Origin: Mytilus californianus
Lineage: Eukaryota > Mollusca > Bivalvia > Mytilida > Mytilidae
DNA length: 64,000 nt
Assembly: GCF_021869535.1 (NCBI RefSeq)
Contig: NW_026262734.1
Location: forward strand, 91,517,285 to 91,581,284
Reading direction: 5' to 3'
Position 1 is the stretch's first letter, and each line of letters opens with the position of its first letter. The notes beneath the pieces are model-generated. The model saw only the letters and a program-made list of their open reading frames with translations. It was not told where the DNA came from and ran no database searches. Positions 10,081 to 20,904 of this stretch are shown in pieces. A program made the translations under genes and the position numbers.

Positions 10081-12015
10081 ATGGCTAGACATTATAAGAA
10101 ATATGCTAAAAGAAATAAACATAAACGAAGGCTGAAAAATAAAGCTGCAATGCAGCAAAGTAAGCTAAAATTTATGCTATCACAAGCTAGAAAACAGGTT
10201 GTTAATCTTTCGCATAGAAAATTAACTGATAACGAGTATTTGGTATTATCCAGAGGTTTGAAATTCATTCCTTCACCGTCAGTCAAAAGGGCAAAGCAGG
10301 ACTTATTACATGATTTCGATGAATTAGCCAGAAAAATGAGATGTCGTTACTTATATCATGGTAACTTGGATGAAATTCATCCTTTCAGAGTTAAATCTGG
10401 ACACACGCCACCATTAACCTGCAACACCCTTGAAAATTACCTGTTTAATACAAAGCACGAACTATCATCAATGCAAATTCGAAAATTTCGAAACAATTTA
10501 AGTGTTTTACAGAGGTCCGGCATTTCTTCTCTGTTAAATGATGAATCATTAATCATTAAGAAAGCCGATAAGAGTAATAATGTTGTTATTTTAGATAAGG
10601 TCAATTACCTTCTTGAAGGCGATCGCCAATTAAAAACACAACATTACACCAAATTGGAAAACTTTGACCTAAAAGCACTTAGATGTAATATCAATACATA
10701 TGTCAAAGGCATGTACACCAAAGGTGTTATAGATTACTCCACATTTAATTACCTCAATAATGGTAATCAAATTGTTTATGGGCCTGGGTATATGCATATC
10801 TTGCCTAAAATACACCGATTAAATGAATCGGAATTAGTAAAAATCAATAAATATGGGTTTAACATTGATAACATAATGCCGCCATGTCGGCCAATCATAT
10901 CTCAGATTGGTACTGTCACAGAATTTATTGGACGCTATATCGATTATTTTTTAGTAGCTATAGTTCAGAAACAACACACTTATATAAAGGATACGTCGGA
11001 TCTAATATACAAGTTGGAAAGGATTAAGCCTAATGCAGATTGCTGGCTGTGTAGCTTTGATGTAGTATCAATGTACACTAATTGCCCGATTAATGAATTA
11101 TTATCGGCAGTTAGAATTTCGTATGATCAGTTTGATAAATCAGATTACAAAATTAAATGCCCACCTACGGATGATTTAATCTATCTCCTCAGATTAATTT
11201 TAGAGAACAACATTTTTGATTTTAATGGACAGCTTTATAAGCAAAAAATAGGCGCCGCGATAGGAGCAGTGCCAAGCCCGGAAATCTGTGATATACTCAT
11301 GTATAAAATTATGAAAGAAATTCTTTCTAAGTTTGAACATAGAAAAAATATCTTTTTCTATGGAAGGTGTCGTGATGATATTATATTAATATATCACGGC
11401 GACTGGAAGGAAATAAAGGATTTGTTAGAGTTAGCAAATAATCATCATCCGTTCCTGAAATTCACACTAGAATTTTCATCTAAAGAAATAATATTTCTTG
11501 ATGTTAATATTTTCAAAGGAACTAGGTTTTCTAATGAAAATATCTTGGATGTGAAAACACACTTTAAACCGACAAATGCCTTCCTTTATCTAGATCGTAA
11601 TAGCTGTCACAGTCAACACGTGTTTGCAGGGTTTATCAAGGGCGAAGTTATCAGATACATTAGAACAACAAATAATGATGTTGATTTACAATATATTTTG
11701 TTACAGTTCAGATTGAACTTAATAAATAGAGGATACAAGGAGATTGAAATCGAAAAGTACATAAATGAGGCATTATCATGTAATAGATCTGATTTAATCA
11801 GAAAAAAGGCCAAAAAACACACAAAGGAAATTCCTTTAGTATTGGCAACGAAATTCAATCCATGCATTCATAAATTAAAACAATGCATTAGTAAACATTG
11901 GGATCTACTAAAACAGGATGCGGTTTGCAACGAAATATTTTCAAGCAAACCAATAATAGCTTATAAAAAGCATAAAAATATAGCAGATCTATTGACAACG
12001 ACAAAATTAAAATAG
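10081..12015 (+). CDS. Penelope-like reverse transcriptase, intact, endonuclease-less
   Basis: The 644-aa protein copies element RNA into DNA at the insertion site. The N-terminus is strongly basic (residues 1-40), followed by a conserved LTDNEYLVLSRGLKFIPSP block (about 48-66). KADKSNNVVILD (161-172) and a GYMHILPKIHR block (about 236-246) match PLE N-terminal fingers. Palm motifs follow: CRPIIS (about 269-274), FDVVSMYTN with the catalytic Asp at 327 (motif A), IGAAIGAVPSPE (390-401, motif B), RCRDD at 429-433 (motif C, both Asp present) and IIFLDV (about 470-475). HFKPTNAFLYLD (about 494-505) and the C-terminal HKNIADLL are also PLE-like. The protein stops where a GIY-YIG domain would begin in EN+ relatives, and none follows within the remaining element. 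The frame stays open upstream to a GTG at 10060, but the ATG at 10081 is the natural start. Arg-Cys in RCRDD replaces the usual aromatic context. Confidence 0.9.
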   Translation: MARHYKKYAKRNKHKRRLKNKAAMQQSKLKFMLSQARKQVVNLSHRKLTDNEYLVLSRGLKFIPSPSVKRAKQDLLHDFDELARKMRCRYLYHGNLDEIHPFRVKSGHTPPLTCNTLENYLFNTKHELSSMQIRKFRNNLSVLQRSGISSLLNDESLIIKKADKSNNVVILDKVNYLLEGDRQLKTQHYTKLENFDLKALRCNINTYVKGMYTKGVIDYSTFNYLNNGNQIVYGPGYMHILPKIHRLNESELVKINKYGFNIDNIMPPCRPIISQIGTVTEFIGRYIDYFLVAIVQKQHTYIKDTSDLIYKLERIKPNADCWLCSFDVVSMYTNCPINELLSAVRISYDQFDKSDYKIKCPPTDDLIYLLRLILENNIFDFNGQLYKQKIGAAIGAVPSPEICDILMYKIMKEILSKFEHRKNIFFYGRCRDDIILIYHGDWKEIKDLLELANNHHPFLKFTLEFSSKEIIFLDVNIFKGTRFSNENILDVKTHFKPTNAFLYLDRNSCHSQHVFAGFIKGEVIRYIRTTNNDVDLQYILLQFRLNLINRGYKEIEIEKYINEALSCNRSDLIRKKAKKHTKEIPLVLATKFNPCIHKLKQCISKHWDLLKQDAVCNEIFSSKPIIAYKKHKNIADLLTTTKLK

Positions 12016-12026
12016 ATTGATAGGTA

Positions 12027-12136
12027 AATCCCTGATGATGGCGGGCCTACAATGCTTTAACCCATTCATAAATGTTATACATTTATCTTTAGCATATAAT
12101 ACAAAAACCGCCGAAACACTAAATTAGTGTCGGATT
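12027..12136 (+). ncRNA. Hammerhead ribozyme-like motif in PLE 3' pseudo-LTR
   Basis: AATCC (12027-12031) pairs with GGATT (12132-12136) as stem I. CTGATGA is at 12032-12038. GGCGG (12040-12044) pairs with CCGCC (12108-12112) as stem II around a loop of about 63 nt. GAA (12113-12115) follows, then stem III ACACTA/TAGTGT (12116-12121 with 12125-12130) and C at 12131 as the cleavage-site base. Self-cleavage would fall between 12131 and 12132. Hammerheads in PLE pseudo-LTRs are established, where they process tandem transcripts. One deviation is a single extra T (12039) between the core and stem II, which could lower activity. Confidence 0.72.
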
Positions 12137-12262
12137 GATGTAAGCAATTACAAGTCTAGTAATACTAGCATCTTCTTTATCATTATATTGTAATATAATT
12201 ACAATTAAATACTATGTATATGGAGTCTTCCGAATAAGATTAATTTTTGCATTCGGGATTTG

Positions 12263-12309
12263 GATAGATGTTGGAATGCGTGGATGTTAGGTGTCATTTA
12301 TATACAAAG
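12263..12309 (+). repeat. PLE right terminal repeat (end of 3' pseudo-LTR)
   Basis: Identical to 10032-10078. It forms the last part of the segment 12132-12309, which is the probable full pseudo-LTR unit released by the ribozyme. Confidence 0.9.
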
Positions 12310-12372
12310 TATATATTTCCCATAGGGTCTTTTGTTAAACTAAGTCCCCCGTTAGTAGTCATCCTGGTTGAT
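12309..12372. repeat. 64-bp target-site duplication, right copy
   Basis: Matches 9971-10034 with one substitution. After this block the pearl core resumes in register with the left side. Confidence 0.85.
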
Positions 12373-14622
12373 GGATTTGTTACAAAGTAACAACACTTGG
12401 TCAGCACCTCATAAGGAACATTCATGCCATGTTTTATTACATTCAATTCAGTTGTTCTTTAAAAGAATACTTTTGTATGTATTTCACATAGGGTCCTTTG
12501 TTAAACTAAGTTCCCCGCTGGCAGCCATCTTAGATGATTGATTGTCTACAAAGTAACAACACTTGGTCAGCACCTCATAAGGAACATTCATGCTATGTGT
12601 GGTTTCATTCCATTCAGTGGTTCTCTAAAAGAAGACGTTTGTATGTATTGTCCATAGGATCCTTTGTTAAACTGAGTTCCCCGCTGGAAGCCATCTTGGA
12701 TGATTTATTGGATACAAAGTAACAACACTTGGCCAGCACCTCATTAAGAACATTCTTGCCATGTTCTGTTTCATTCCATTCAGTTGTTCTCTAAATGAAA
12801 TCATTTGAATGTATTTCCCTTAGGGTCCTATGTTAAACTAAGTCCCCGCTGGCGGCCATCTTGGACGATTGATCGCCTACAAAGTTACAACACTTGGTCA
12901 GCATCTCATAAGGAACATTAATGCCATGTTTTATTTCATTCCATTTAGGGGTTCTCTAAAAGAAGACATTTGTATGTATTTCCCATAGGGTCCTATGTTA
13001 AACTTAGTCCCTCTCTGGCGGCCATCTTGGATGATGGGTCGGCTCTAAAGTAAAAACACTTGGTCAGCACCTTATAAGGAACATTCATGCCATGTTTGGT
13101 TTCATTCGATTCTGTGGTTTACTAAAAGAAGACATTTGTATGTATTGTCCATAGGGTTCTATGTGAAACGAAGTCCCCCGCTGGCGGCCATCTTAGATGA
13201 TGGATCAGCTTCAAAGTAACAACACTTGGTCGGCACCTTATAAGGAACATTCATGCCATGTTTGGTTTTATTCCATTCTGTGGTTTACTAAAAGAAGACA
13301 TTTGCATGTATTGTCCTTAGGGTTCTATGTTAAACGAAGTCCCCGCTGGCGGCCATCTTAGATGATGGATCAGCTTCAAAGTAACAACACTTGGTCGGCA
13401 CCTCATAAGGAACATTCATTCCATGTTTGATTTCATTCCATTCAGTGGTTCTCTAAAAGAAGACATGTGTATGTATTGTCTATAGGGTCCAATGTTGAAT
13501 GAAGTCCCCTGCTGGCGGCAATATTGGATGATTGATCGCCTACAAAGTTAAAACACTTGGTCAGCATATCATTAGAACCATTCATTCCATGTTTTATTTC
13601 ATTCAATTCAGTTGTTCTCTAAAAGAAAACATTTGTATGTATTGTCCATTTGTTCTTATGTTAAAGGAAGACCCCCGCTGGAGACTATTTTGGATGATGG
13701 ATCGGCTTTAAAGTAACAACACTTGGTCAAAACCTCATAAGGAACATTCATGCCATGTTTGGTTTCATTCTATTCTGTTGTTTACTAAAAGAAGACATTT
13801 GTAAGTATTGTCCATAGGGTTCTATGTTAAACAAAGTCCCCCGCAGGCGGCAATCTTAGATGATGGATCGGCTTCAAAGTAACAACACTTGGTCGGCACC
13901 TCATAAGGAACATTCATGCCATGTTTGATTTCATTCCATTCAGTGGTTCTCTAAAAAAAAACATGTGTATGTATTGCCCATAGGGTCCTATGTTAAACGA
14001 AGTCCACCACTTGCGGTAATCTTTGGTGATGGATCGGCTACAAAGTAACAACACTTGGTCAGCACCTCATAAGAAACATTCATGCCATGTTTGGTTTCAT
14101 TCCATTCAGTGGTTCTCTAGGAGAAGTTCAAAATGTAAAAAGTTAACGACGACGACAGCGACGACGGACGACGGACGCCAAGTGATGAGAAAAGCTCACT
14201 TGGCCCTTCGGGCTAGGTGAGCTAAAAAGGAGACGACTGTTGTTACGCAAATTTCTCGTGATGTCGTCTATAAAATGTTTCACATAGATGACAACTTTAC
14301 CACTTATAACCCTTGGGTTGATAGCCTCCTTGTGACCATTAACCCTCTATCACGAAAAACATGATAGTAATCGCAAGCTCTGAAGTATTTTATGTATTTG
14401 ATATGCAGGCGCTACTGGAATGTTGCAACTAATGTGTGGCAAGTTCACAATTGGGAACTGAAAGGATTTTTTTTTTTATGAAAAAAAAAACTCATTGTTT
14501 TTTATGACGACAGATCTTTGATAGTCAATGAGACATTTATTGGCAATATTTTCAAAATCAGAGTATCTGGTATCCTTGATGAGTGTTTATTCAAAATTAT
14601 AAGAACGATACTATGCACTTAC

Positions 14623-14733
14623 TTTTAGTACATCGCTTTGTTATAAATAAGGCAGTTCCTACAATACTGATGACGAAGACGGCTAAAACAATTAAGCACC
14701 ACTGTAGTATTTGACGTGGAAAGAAAACACCGT
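14623..14733 (-). CDS. Transmembrane exon of the proposed Ig-family receptor
   Basis: This minus-strand exon of 111 bp lies between an ATTCCAG acceptor (AG at 14735-14734) and a perfect GTAAGT donor (14622-14617). Both boundaries are phase 1, so the exon is symmetric. It encodes a short linker, then a hydrophobic span of about 23 residues beginning ILQWCLIVLAV and including ISIVGTALFI, then the basic stop-transfer stretch TKRCTK. This is a single-pass type I membrane anchor. It follows the Ig exons (18.6-33.3 kb) and precedes the tail exon (6.2-6.4 kb) in transcript order, with matching phase throughout. The sequence alone gives no ligand or name. Confidence 0.75.
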
Positions 14734-14929
14734 CTGGAATGATTAAAACATTGTTAATCAATTTCATTAATGCTTTGAATATTACATTAAACTGCACTGG
14801 CATTACACTCAATTCTTGAGGACACTTGCTGCATCTCATTAATACAAACCATACCTTCTATCGAGTATCAGCTAGATTATTTTAGGTAAAATATAGCAGT
14901 GTTCTAATTCATATGTGTATAAAAAAAAG

Positions 14930-15852
14930 TTGGCTAGGTGGGGTGTACAAATACCACTGATCGGAATACCTACCGTCCGTTGAAATATCCTTCCTCAAAC
15001 TTAACAAATATGTTGTGATCTAAATGACTAGTGTTTTGATTGTATCATCCCTGTGTATATATTTTAAAAACAGCGACGGTTCTTTTTAATGTAAGATTTT
15101 CCTGACCTAAAAACAGTTACTTTGTATCAACGTTTTCCTTTTTTGTAGAAAAGGCACTGTTTAATAAAAAGATGTAGTTGATCTTTAATTAAGGTGATGG
15201 CATATCAGCATGGTCAGTATAGAGTAAAGAAACATTTTGATATTACTACAAGATTGAGATTGAAGATGCTAGAGAAGAATATATATGTTTTTTAGAATTT
15301 GATCTGAATGACACCATTCGTTTAAATATATATATTACAATATTTCTGAAGACCATCTTCAACTGTAGCAAGAATGGTGATAAGAAATTTAAAAAGAACT
15401 TAAGTAGGTCATCTTGGGGACACAATTATTTATCGTTTATTACAAGGAATTTTTGGATTTTAAGGTATCTAGTATAACACAGGAGATTTCAGTCCTGGAG
15501 AAGACGTTACTAAGTTGAAAAACTTGTGTCTAATCCATTTGTCATTTTTGAACAATAAAATATGTTTAAACTAAACTAGAAGATTTCCCCTCTTTTTGTT
15601 AATAACAAATGATGATGGACTGATTTGTAAATGGCGTAGGGGTATATGCAGTTTTCCTGTGAACTCCAAGTTCTTTGGTGAGACATTGCACATACTGACT
15701 TTTTTTACAGAAAAAACAAAATTGTTAGATATTTTGTTTGTTGGAACAACAACACATTTGTCGTGGAGAGACGACAATAAATCATCCACATCCTCGGGTT
15801 TCTTTAAAGGGTAAAAACCCGTGTGCCCATTGATCGTCAGATCTGACTGCAT
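14930..15852 (-). pseudogene. Decayed reverse transcriptase copy, two surviving blocks
   Basis: The upstream block (15852 to 15571, minus) has an open frame of 93 residues with DDLLSSLHDKCVVVPTNKIS then NNFVFSVKK. It matches the N-terminal finger of the bivalve-abundant reverse transcriptase family, where the usual form reads DKxSNNxVFVCK. The downstream block (about 15020 to 14930) gives HNIFVKFEEG and, after a frameshift, TVGIPISG, the counterpart of the GIPMGTNCAPLL motif. The 550 bp between them are too decayed to read. It lies between the transmembrane and third Ig exons, that is, inside an intron of the proposed receptor. Confidence 0.65.
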
Positions 15853-15859
15853 GATCGAA

Positions 15860-18600
15860 CAATTTTCATCTAATTATGAGCCAAACCAAACGATACATTA
15901 TTAAGTCAAGTTCAGTCTTTCAGTCAATTTTCAGAATTATCCACTACTGTATATTTAGTCAGTTAGGACAACACTCTGTCAATTGAGACTTTTACATTTA
16001 TATAAAGATGGGTCGTGTCTGTTACCTGTACAAAACAACAACACACTAATAGTGTGAAAGGGTACTTAACAGTACCGAATGGACCTAATGCAAAATTTGT
16101 GAACAGTGCAGAATTTACATAAAAAATATCGGAAAATAAATAAACCTCTTTAATTAGAAAAGTTTTTAGGTTTTTTGTATTACGATAAAAAAAAACATTT
16201 AAGACCTAAACCCATTTGCTATTGTATAGGTTACAGTATGTTCTTTAACAATGAGCTAAAACCATACTGTATAATAAGCTCTAAAAGTTTTCCATATGAC
16301 AAAATGTAAAGCATTCAAACATGAAAAAACCAATGGCCTGATATATGATAACACTATAAACAAAAAATTGGGACAGGCACATAGATAATGTGGTTGGGTT
16401 ACACATGCTTATGAGCATTTAGCACTCCCCTAACAGTGATGTTACAGCACAACAAAAGAACATTGTTTATGCTTAGTGGATTTTTTTTATGTTTCTTTAC
16501 TGTTTAAGGGTTTGATAATAATTATCACAATTTGCAGTTCGTATGTGTAGAAAAACATTCATCGTGTATATTTCGCAATATTCTTCCGATATAAGAGTGC
16601 TGTTTTGTTTCGTAAAAAAGAACGGTCAACGAACTGAAAGATAACATATTCCAACTATAGGTACTGCAGATATAAAAGGTAACACAGATCTCAATTCAAT
16701 GTATACTATTGTAACATACATTGTATTGCAAAGGCAGTCGGAATTTATACACAAATTGCTGAATACGACAGCAAATAAGATTGTTTTTAATAGATATCTG
16801 AGAAACAGATCTTATTGAATCTACCGTAGAAATAGTCGGTAATACGGTGAATTGTGTGAATATCAAAATAAAGAGATTCAACGAAATATCATTTTCCTTT
16901 GAATAAAATCACATCCAATCAGATTGGATTCAACTTAAAATTATGGGAATATCTAAAAGTTAACCTCAAATTTTAATAACGTGCAAAACTCATAAGGTAT
17001 AGAAAGTTATAAAAGGCCCTAGATAGACAAACTGTGATATAATCTAACTCATCAGATCGGCACTAAGCACATTAACGGTGAACAAAATCTGGTGTAAATG
17101 GCATGTCTTTTATTATTTCTATATTCACTCATTATAGATTTATTCACTTTCGTAGAGTCGGGACGACTACGAGTTTCACATATTAGTATTGTATAGTCAA
17201 TGTTGTGGTTATTTTGTTGTTGGGTTGCTGTGTCATTAACACATATTCCATCTTTCCTTTTATTCAAATACGTTAAATTTCTTAAAGAGTTTGCATATGT
17301 TATAAGATTTTAAGATTCTATATTATATGCAGGGTGTTTCAAAGAATCAGTGACATGATTATTATTAAAACATCATAAGAGAAACAATAAATATGTAACA
17401 TATTATTTAGTCTGGTTGTCATTCTGTTTACAACTCTATAGAACGATAATAAAACTACAGAGTCATCTTCCATTAAAAGGTATTATTATTGAGTTAATTG
17501 TAAATTAACATAACCATTTTTAAATTATAGTTTCCTTGAAACATGAAAGTCCACGCTGCAAGGTAATCTATTTGACGTCGATTTAATGTATTTTTAGATA
17601 GCTAATCAGACTCCATTCTAAAGCTACAGTTACAGATAGTTGCTGATTTTATTTATCTCAGTCTCTTTGGTTTTGTTTGTATGTTCATATTACCAATATT
17701 CAATATGTGTGGCCTTTTTGTACATTTTGATCCTCTCTTAAATGCTTTCGTGTGTGTTGTTTTTTCAATTAGATTATTAGAAGCAATTTTTCCACGTTTA
17801 CACTAAGCATTTATATGTTGTTTATGGTTGGTATACACTGCTCAATATTTTCTATTTTTTTCTCTCCTCTTTTTCTGAGTTTTCCATGGTGATCTTTGAA
17901 TCCTATTTTATTATATTTACCCTTTTGAAAGCTGTAGAGGTAGGACGCATTTCCAAACTCATTCTTTATCAGGACATGCGCATTTCTGTAACTGCTTATT
18001 TTTTCAACATTCCGCAGGATGAGTGTTTCAACATATCCATCAACGCCAACATTATTGCCATAAAAATTCAAAGATAAAACCTTTTTTGGTTCGAAATTGG
18101 TCTGGTTTTGTATCAGCGTATCTAGTGTGTACCACTCGAGAATGTCTGGAGGTGGGAAACTTATAAAGCGAACAACAACAGTCAGATATGAATCCCACTT
18201 ATAGCTGGCTTTTACTATGTAAGGTGGACCTGCTTAGACATAAATAGAACTATACAAATGCAATCCAAATTTGATACTTAAATTATTATATTGGCTACGT
18301 ACAAATCAGGGACATATCTGGTAAAGATTCAAAATAATGCGAAATCGTTTTAATTCTGAATAAAAAAAAATACAAATTTATATCCCTATCAGTTCAAATA
18401 CATTGTAACTGATTCAGATATTATCAGATCGACAGATACACCTTACTGTTAAGCACTGAGTATTGTATCAACATCTTTCTATTGTTGAAGACTGCAGGCT
18501 GATGACTAAATGTGTGTTTTTTTTAATTTTATCGTTGGTTCGCTGTCTCATTGATTACAATATCCCTTTATTCCTACTTAAATTTATTTGATGAACCTAC
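15860..18600. other. Intronic AT-rich stretch, no exon supported
   Basis: Several short open frames (16696-16881 minus, 17052-17267 minus, 17811-18071 minus) lack domains and a convincing phase-1 acceptor/donor pair. No known repeat could be confidently placed. Confidence 0.4.
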
Positions 18601-18891
18601 CGTTGATGATCAGACTTGTCGTTTTATTTTTCCATATTATCTGGCTAAGTTCCTTCACCCACGCCCTGCAAAAATATTGTCCTGTGTCTTCCAAGGCACA
18701 TGAGTCTATGGAAATGATTGAACATGTGTCATTCTGATCACCTTTAAGATATCGTATAAATATGCCATTGAATGAATGTATCCAAGGTGCAAATCCACTT
18801 TCAGCCTGGCGTTTGTTTATTTTGCAATAAATGGAAACCGGAGTTGATGAATTACATCTTACGTGCTCAATTAAATGAAGTTCGAAATTTG
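18601..18891 (-). CDS. Ig-like domain exon (third Ig), canonical DTGQYFC
   Basis: This minus-strand exon of 291 bp follows a long pyrimidine tract and GCAG acceptor (AG at 18893-18892) and ends at a GTAGGT donor (18600-18595). Both ends are phase 1 and the frame is open throughout. It encodes about 96 residues with the signature of an Ig V-type fold: VSIYCKI (B strand Cys, about residue 20-26), a Trp in FAPWIHSF, FIRYLKGDQ, and ALEDTGQYFCRAW (F strand, DxGxYxC). Extra cysteines in DTCSII and IDSCALE and an N-glycosylation site NKT are present. The one-exon-per-domain, phase-1 layout is typical of metazoan Ig receptors. It is the best-conserved exon of the set. Confidence 0.85.
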
Positions 18892-19630
18892 CTGCAAAAA
18901 AAAAAAAAATAATTGTAGAGGAAAAGTATGTGACGTTTATATATAATATAAGCAGAAATGGCGAAAACCGTATTCCCGAATGGGAACCTCAAAACAGTAT
19001 ATAGATCAAGAGGTATATGCCAGGCGATGATTTCTGTCCTGAAGAAGAATCAAAAATAAATAAGATAAAAATGATCATTATAGATTTCTTTCTTGTTATA
19101 ATTTTTGCTACCATGCAACAAACTGAACAAAATAACCATTCAAAAGTTATGTTCCATCTTTACTCAATGTGAATACAACAAATTGTATTTACGTAAACGA
19201 AAAAAAAACGCAACAGGTAAAGAACTTCCAAAAAACATTTAGTGGTCAACATACGGTTTTCAAAAATAAAAAATATCAACTAAGTACATGTAATTCATAA
19301 CGAAATAAGACAACTGACGATGTTTTTGTCTTGGGATAGGTACAGTAACGTATAGTTGTCGTATTCTTTATTTTGTCGTATTCATTAAATTTAATGCGTT
19401 GTAAATATACAATATATTAACATTGTAGGAAACTATAGAATTAAAAGTACGAGCTTCAAAACAGGACAAAAAGCGATGCTCGCCGTGCTATTCTTCTGTG
19501 TTGTTGCGATTATAAAAATTAAGGGATCGATAACTACGTTTTAAATAAAAGTTTGACATTGCAGTTTGATCAATATAGTTACAGGAAACTGTATTAAGAT
19601 ACCATACATATAAGGCAAAACCTATGTATT
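18892..19630. other. No supported feature
   Basis: AT-rich. The first bases on the minus strand form the acceptor pyrimidine tract of the Ig exon. Nothing else is recognised. Confidence 0.4.
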
Positions 19631-19631
19631 T

Positions 19632-20824
19632 CTATGGAACGCCAAAACTGTCTTGGTATGCCCATTTTCATTATATGATGTGCATTTACTTTTATAAGAT
19701 GTGCACTTGTCATTATATGATGTGCAAACACCTTTATATGATGTGCAAATATCCTTATATGATGTGCAAATATCCTTATATGATGTGCAAACATCATTAT
19801 ATGATGTGCAAATATACTAATATGATGTACAAATATACGTATATGATGTGCAAACATTCTTATATGATGTGCAAACGTACTTATATGATGTGCAAATATA
19901 CGTATATGATGTGCACATGTACTTATATGATGTGCAAACATACTTATATGATGTGCATATATACTTATATGATGTACAAATATACTAATATGATGTACAA
20001 ATGTACTTATATGATGTGCAAACATTCTTATATGATGTGCAAACATTCTTATATGATGTGCAAATATCCTTATATGATGTGCAAATATACGTATATGATG
20101 TGCACATGTACTTATATGATGTGCAAACATACTTATATGATGTGCATATATACTTATATGATGTACAAATATACTAATATGATGTACAAATGTACTTATA
20201 TGATGTGCAAACATTCTTATATGATGTGCAAACATTCTTATATGATGTGCAACTATCCTTATATGATGTGCAAATATACGTATATGATGTGCACATGTAC
20301 TTATATGATGTGCAAACATACTTATATGATGTGCATATATACTTATATGATGTGCAAATATACTAAATTAATATGATGTACAAATGTACCTATATGATGT
20401 GCAAACATTCTTATATGATGTGCAAACATTCTTATATGATGTGCAAATATCCTTATATGATGTGCAAATATACGTATATGATGTGCACATGTACTTATGT
20501 GATATGCAAAGATTCTTAAATGATGTGCAAATATACTTATATGATGTGAAAATATCCTTATATGATGTGCATTTTCCCTTATATTATGTGCAAACATCTT
20601 TATATGATGTGGTTGTGTCATTATATTATGTGCTTGTAATCTTATATGATGTGGTTTGGTTTACTACATTATATGATGTCGAAACGTCATTATATGATGT
20701 GCTTTCATCGTCGTTATGGTTAATGAACATGATTACGATTAGAATGATTACTGTCTACGTCATAACTGACTTCGATCTACTTCTGCGGATTTACTATCAA
20801 CCCGGCTCAAATCTATAGCTATCG
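19632..20824 (+). mobile_element. Minisatellite-bearing element, copy 1
   Basis: The left flank ATGGAACGCCAAAACTGTCTT and the right flank (CATCGTCGTTATGG, then GATTACGATTAGAATGATTAC, to CCCGGCTCAAATCTAT) bracket a 21-bp minisatellite. The same flanks bracket a shorter array in reverse orientation at 24317-24978. Two copies with shared non-repeat edges imply a mobile or segmentally duplicated unit. No transposase or clear terminal inverted repeat is visible. Confidence 0.65.
19671..20702 (+). repeat. 21-bp minisatellite, about 49 units
   Basis: The unit is close to TTATATGATGTGCAAATATAC, with variable bases mainly in the last third. Some larger blocks repeat (for example 19905-20020 resembles 20100-20200 and 20285-20395), showing amplification of multi-unit segments. 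Because 21 is divisible by three, several frames on both strands stay open and spell heptapeptide repeats (MMCKYxY on plus, FAHHIRx on minus). Confidence 0.97.
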
Positions 20825-20904
20825 CCAGCGAAAGTGCATTTAATAGAAACAATGAGACAGTGCAATTTAACAAAAATCAACGTTTCAAACATTTCGGAGG
20901 AAGA

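Larger units (their letters stand above)
10032..12309 (+). mobile_element. Compact Penelope-like retroelement with terminal direct repeats
   Basis: The element consists of a 47-bp left repeat (10032-10078), a single intact reverse transcriptase frame, a hammerhead-like fold after the stop, about 130 bp of AT-rich sequence and an identical 47-bp right repeat (12263-12309). It is flanked by a 64-bp duplication of pearl-core sequence. PLEs typically carry pseudo-LTRs from tandem arrangement, often with hammerhead ribozymes, and they integrate with 5' truncation. The short left repeat fits a truncated pseudo-LTR whose full version starts at the ribozyme cleavage site (12132) and ends at 12309. 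No GIY-YIG endonuclease is encoded. The intact frame, identical terminal repeats and near-identical duplication all indicate recent insertion. Confidence 0.85.
9530..14130 (+). repeat. Tandem core repeat, about 166 bp, 14 units
   Basis: The landmark AACAACACTTGGTCAGCACC or a close variant recurs about every 162-168 bp. Three units lie left of the PLE (around 9557, 9722, 9887) and eleven right of it (around 12390 to 14051). Each unit also carries CCCATAGGGTC, a CGCTGGCGGCCATC-like block and CATGCCATGTTTGGTTTCATT. Removing 2338 bp of inserted sequence restores the spacing across the PLE. Short open frames inside the units follow the repeat and are not genes. Confidence 0.92.
9362..14226 (+). 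mobile_element. Pearl/Helitron-like non-autonomous element with nested PLE
   Basis: The left end has the hairpin AGGCTCTCAAGAGCCT (9368-9383) followed by GTGTCGCTCACCTT. The middle is a tandem core of about 166-bp units. The right end has a GACGACGG-type microsatellite (about 14147-14176) and then a hairpin, AGCTCACTTGGCCC/GGGCTAGGTGAGCT (14193-14223). The left GCTCACCTT and right AGGTGAGC are inverted copies of each other. This order (5' end, tandem core of about 160 bp, ACGG-like microsatellite, 3' hairpin) is that of bivalve pearl elements, which resemble non-autonomous Helitrons. Without the 2.3-kb PLE insertion the element is about 2.5 kb. It encodes no protein. Exact ends and target site could not be fixed. 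Confidence 0.75.

Noticed and set aside
14023..14220. 65-residue frame in the last pearl core unit
   Set aside because: Its sequence follows the tandem unit and the microsatellite; a similar frame appears in another unit (12534-12722) only by repeat identity.
16696..16881. Minus-strand frame as an extra receptor exon
   Set aside because: It starts at TTG, has no ATG or phase-1 acceptor and no Ig hallmarks.
18490..18530. Isolated CTGATGA as another hammerhead
   Set aside because: No GAAA, stem II or stem III partner follows within a plausible distance.
19594..20818. Long open frames (up to 250 residues) on both strands across the 21-bp array
   Set aside because: They exist because the unit is a multiple of three and has no stop in several frames. 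Frames open on both strands, no splice context and no domain argue against protein genes.
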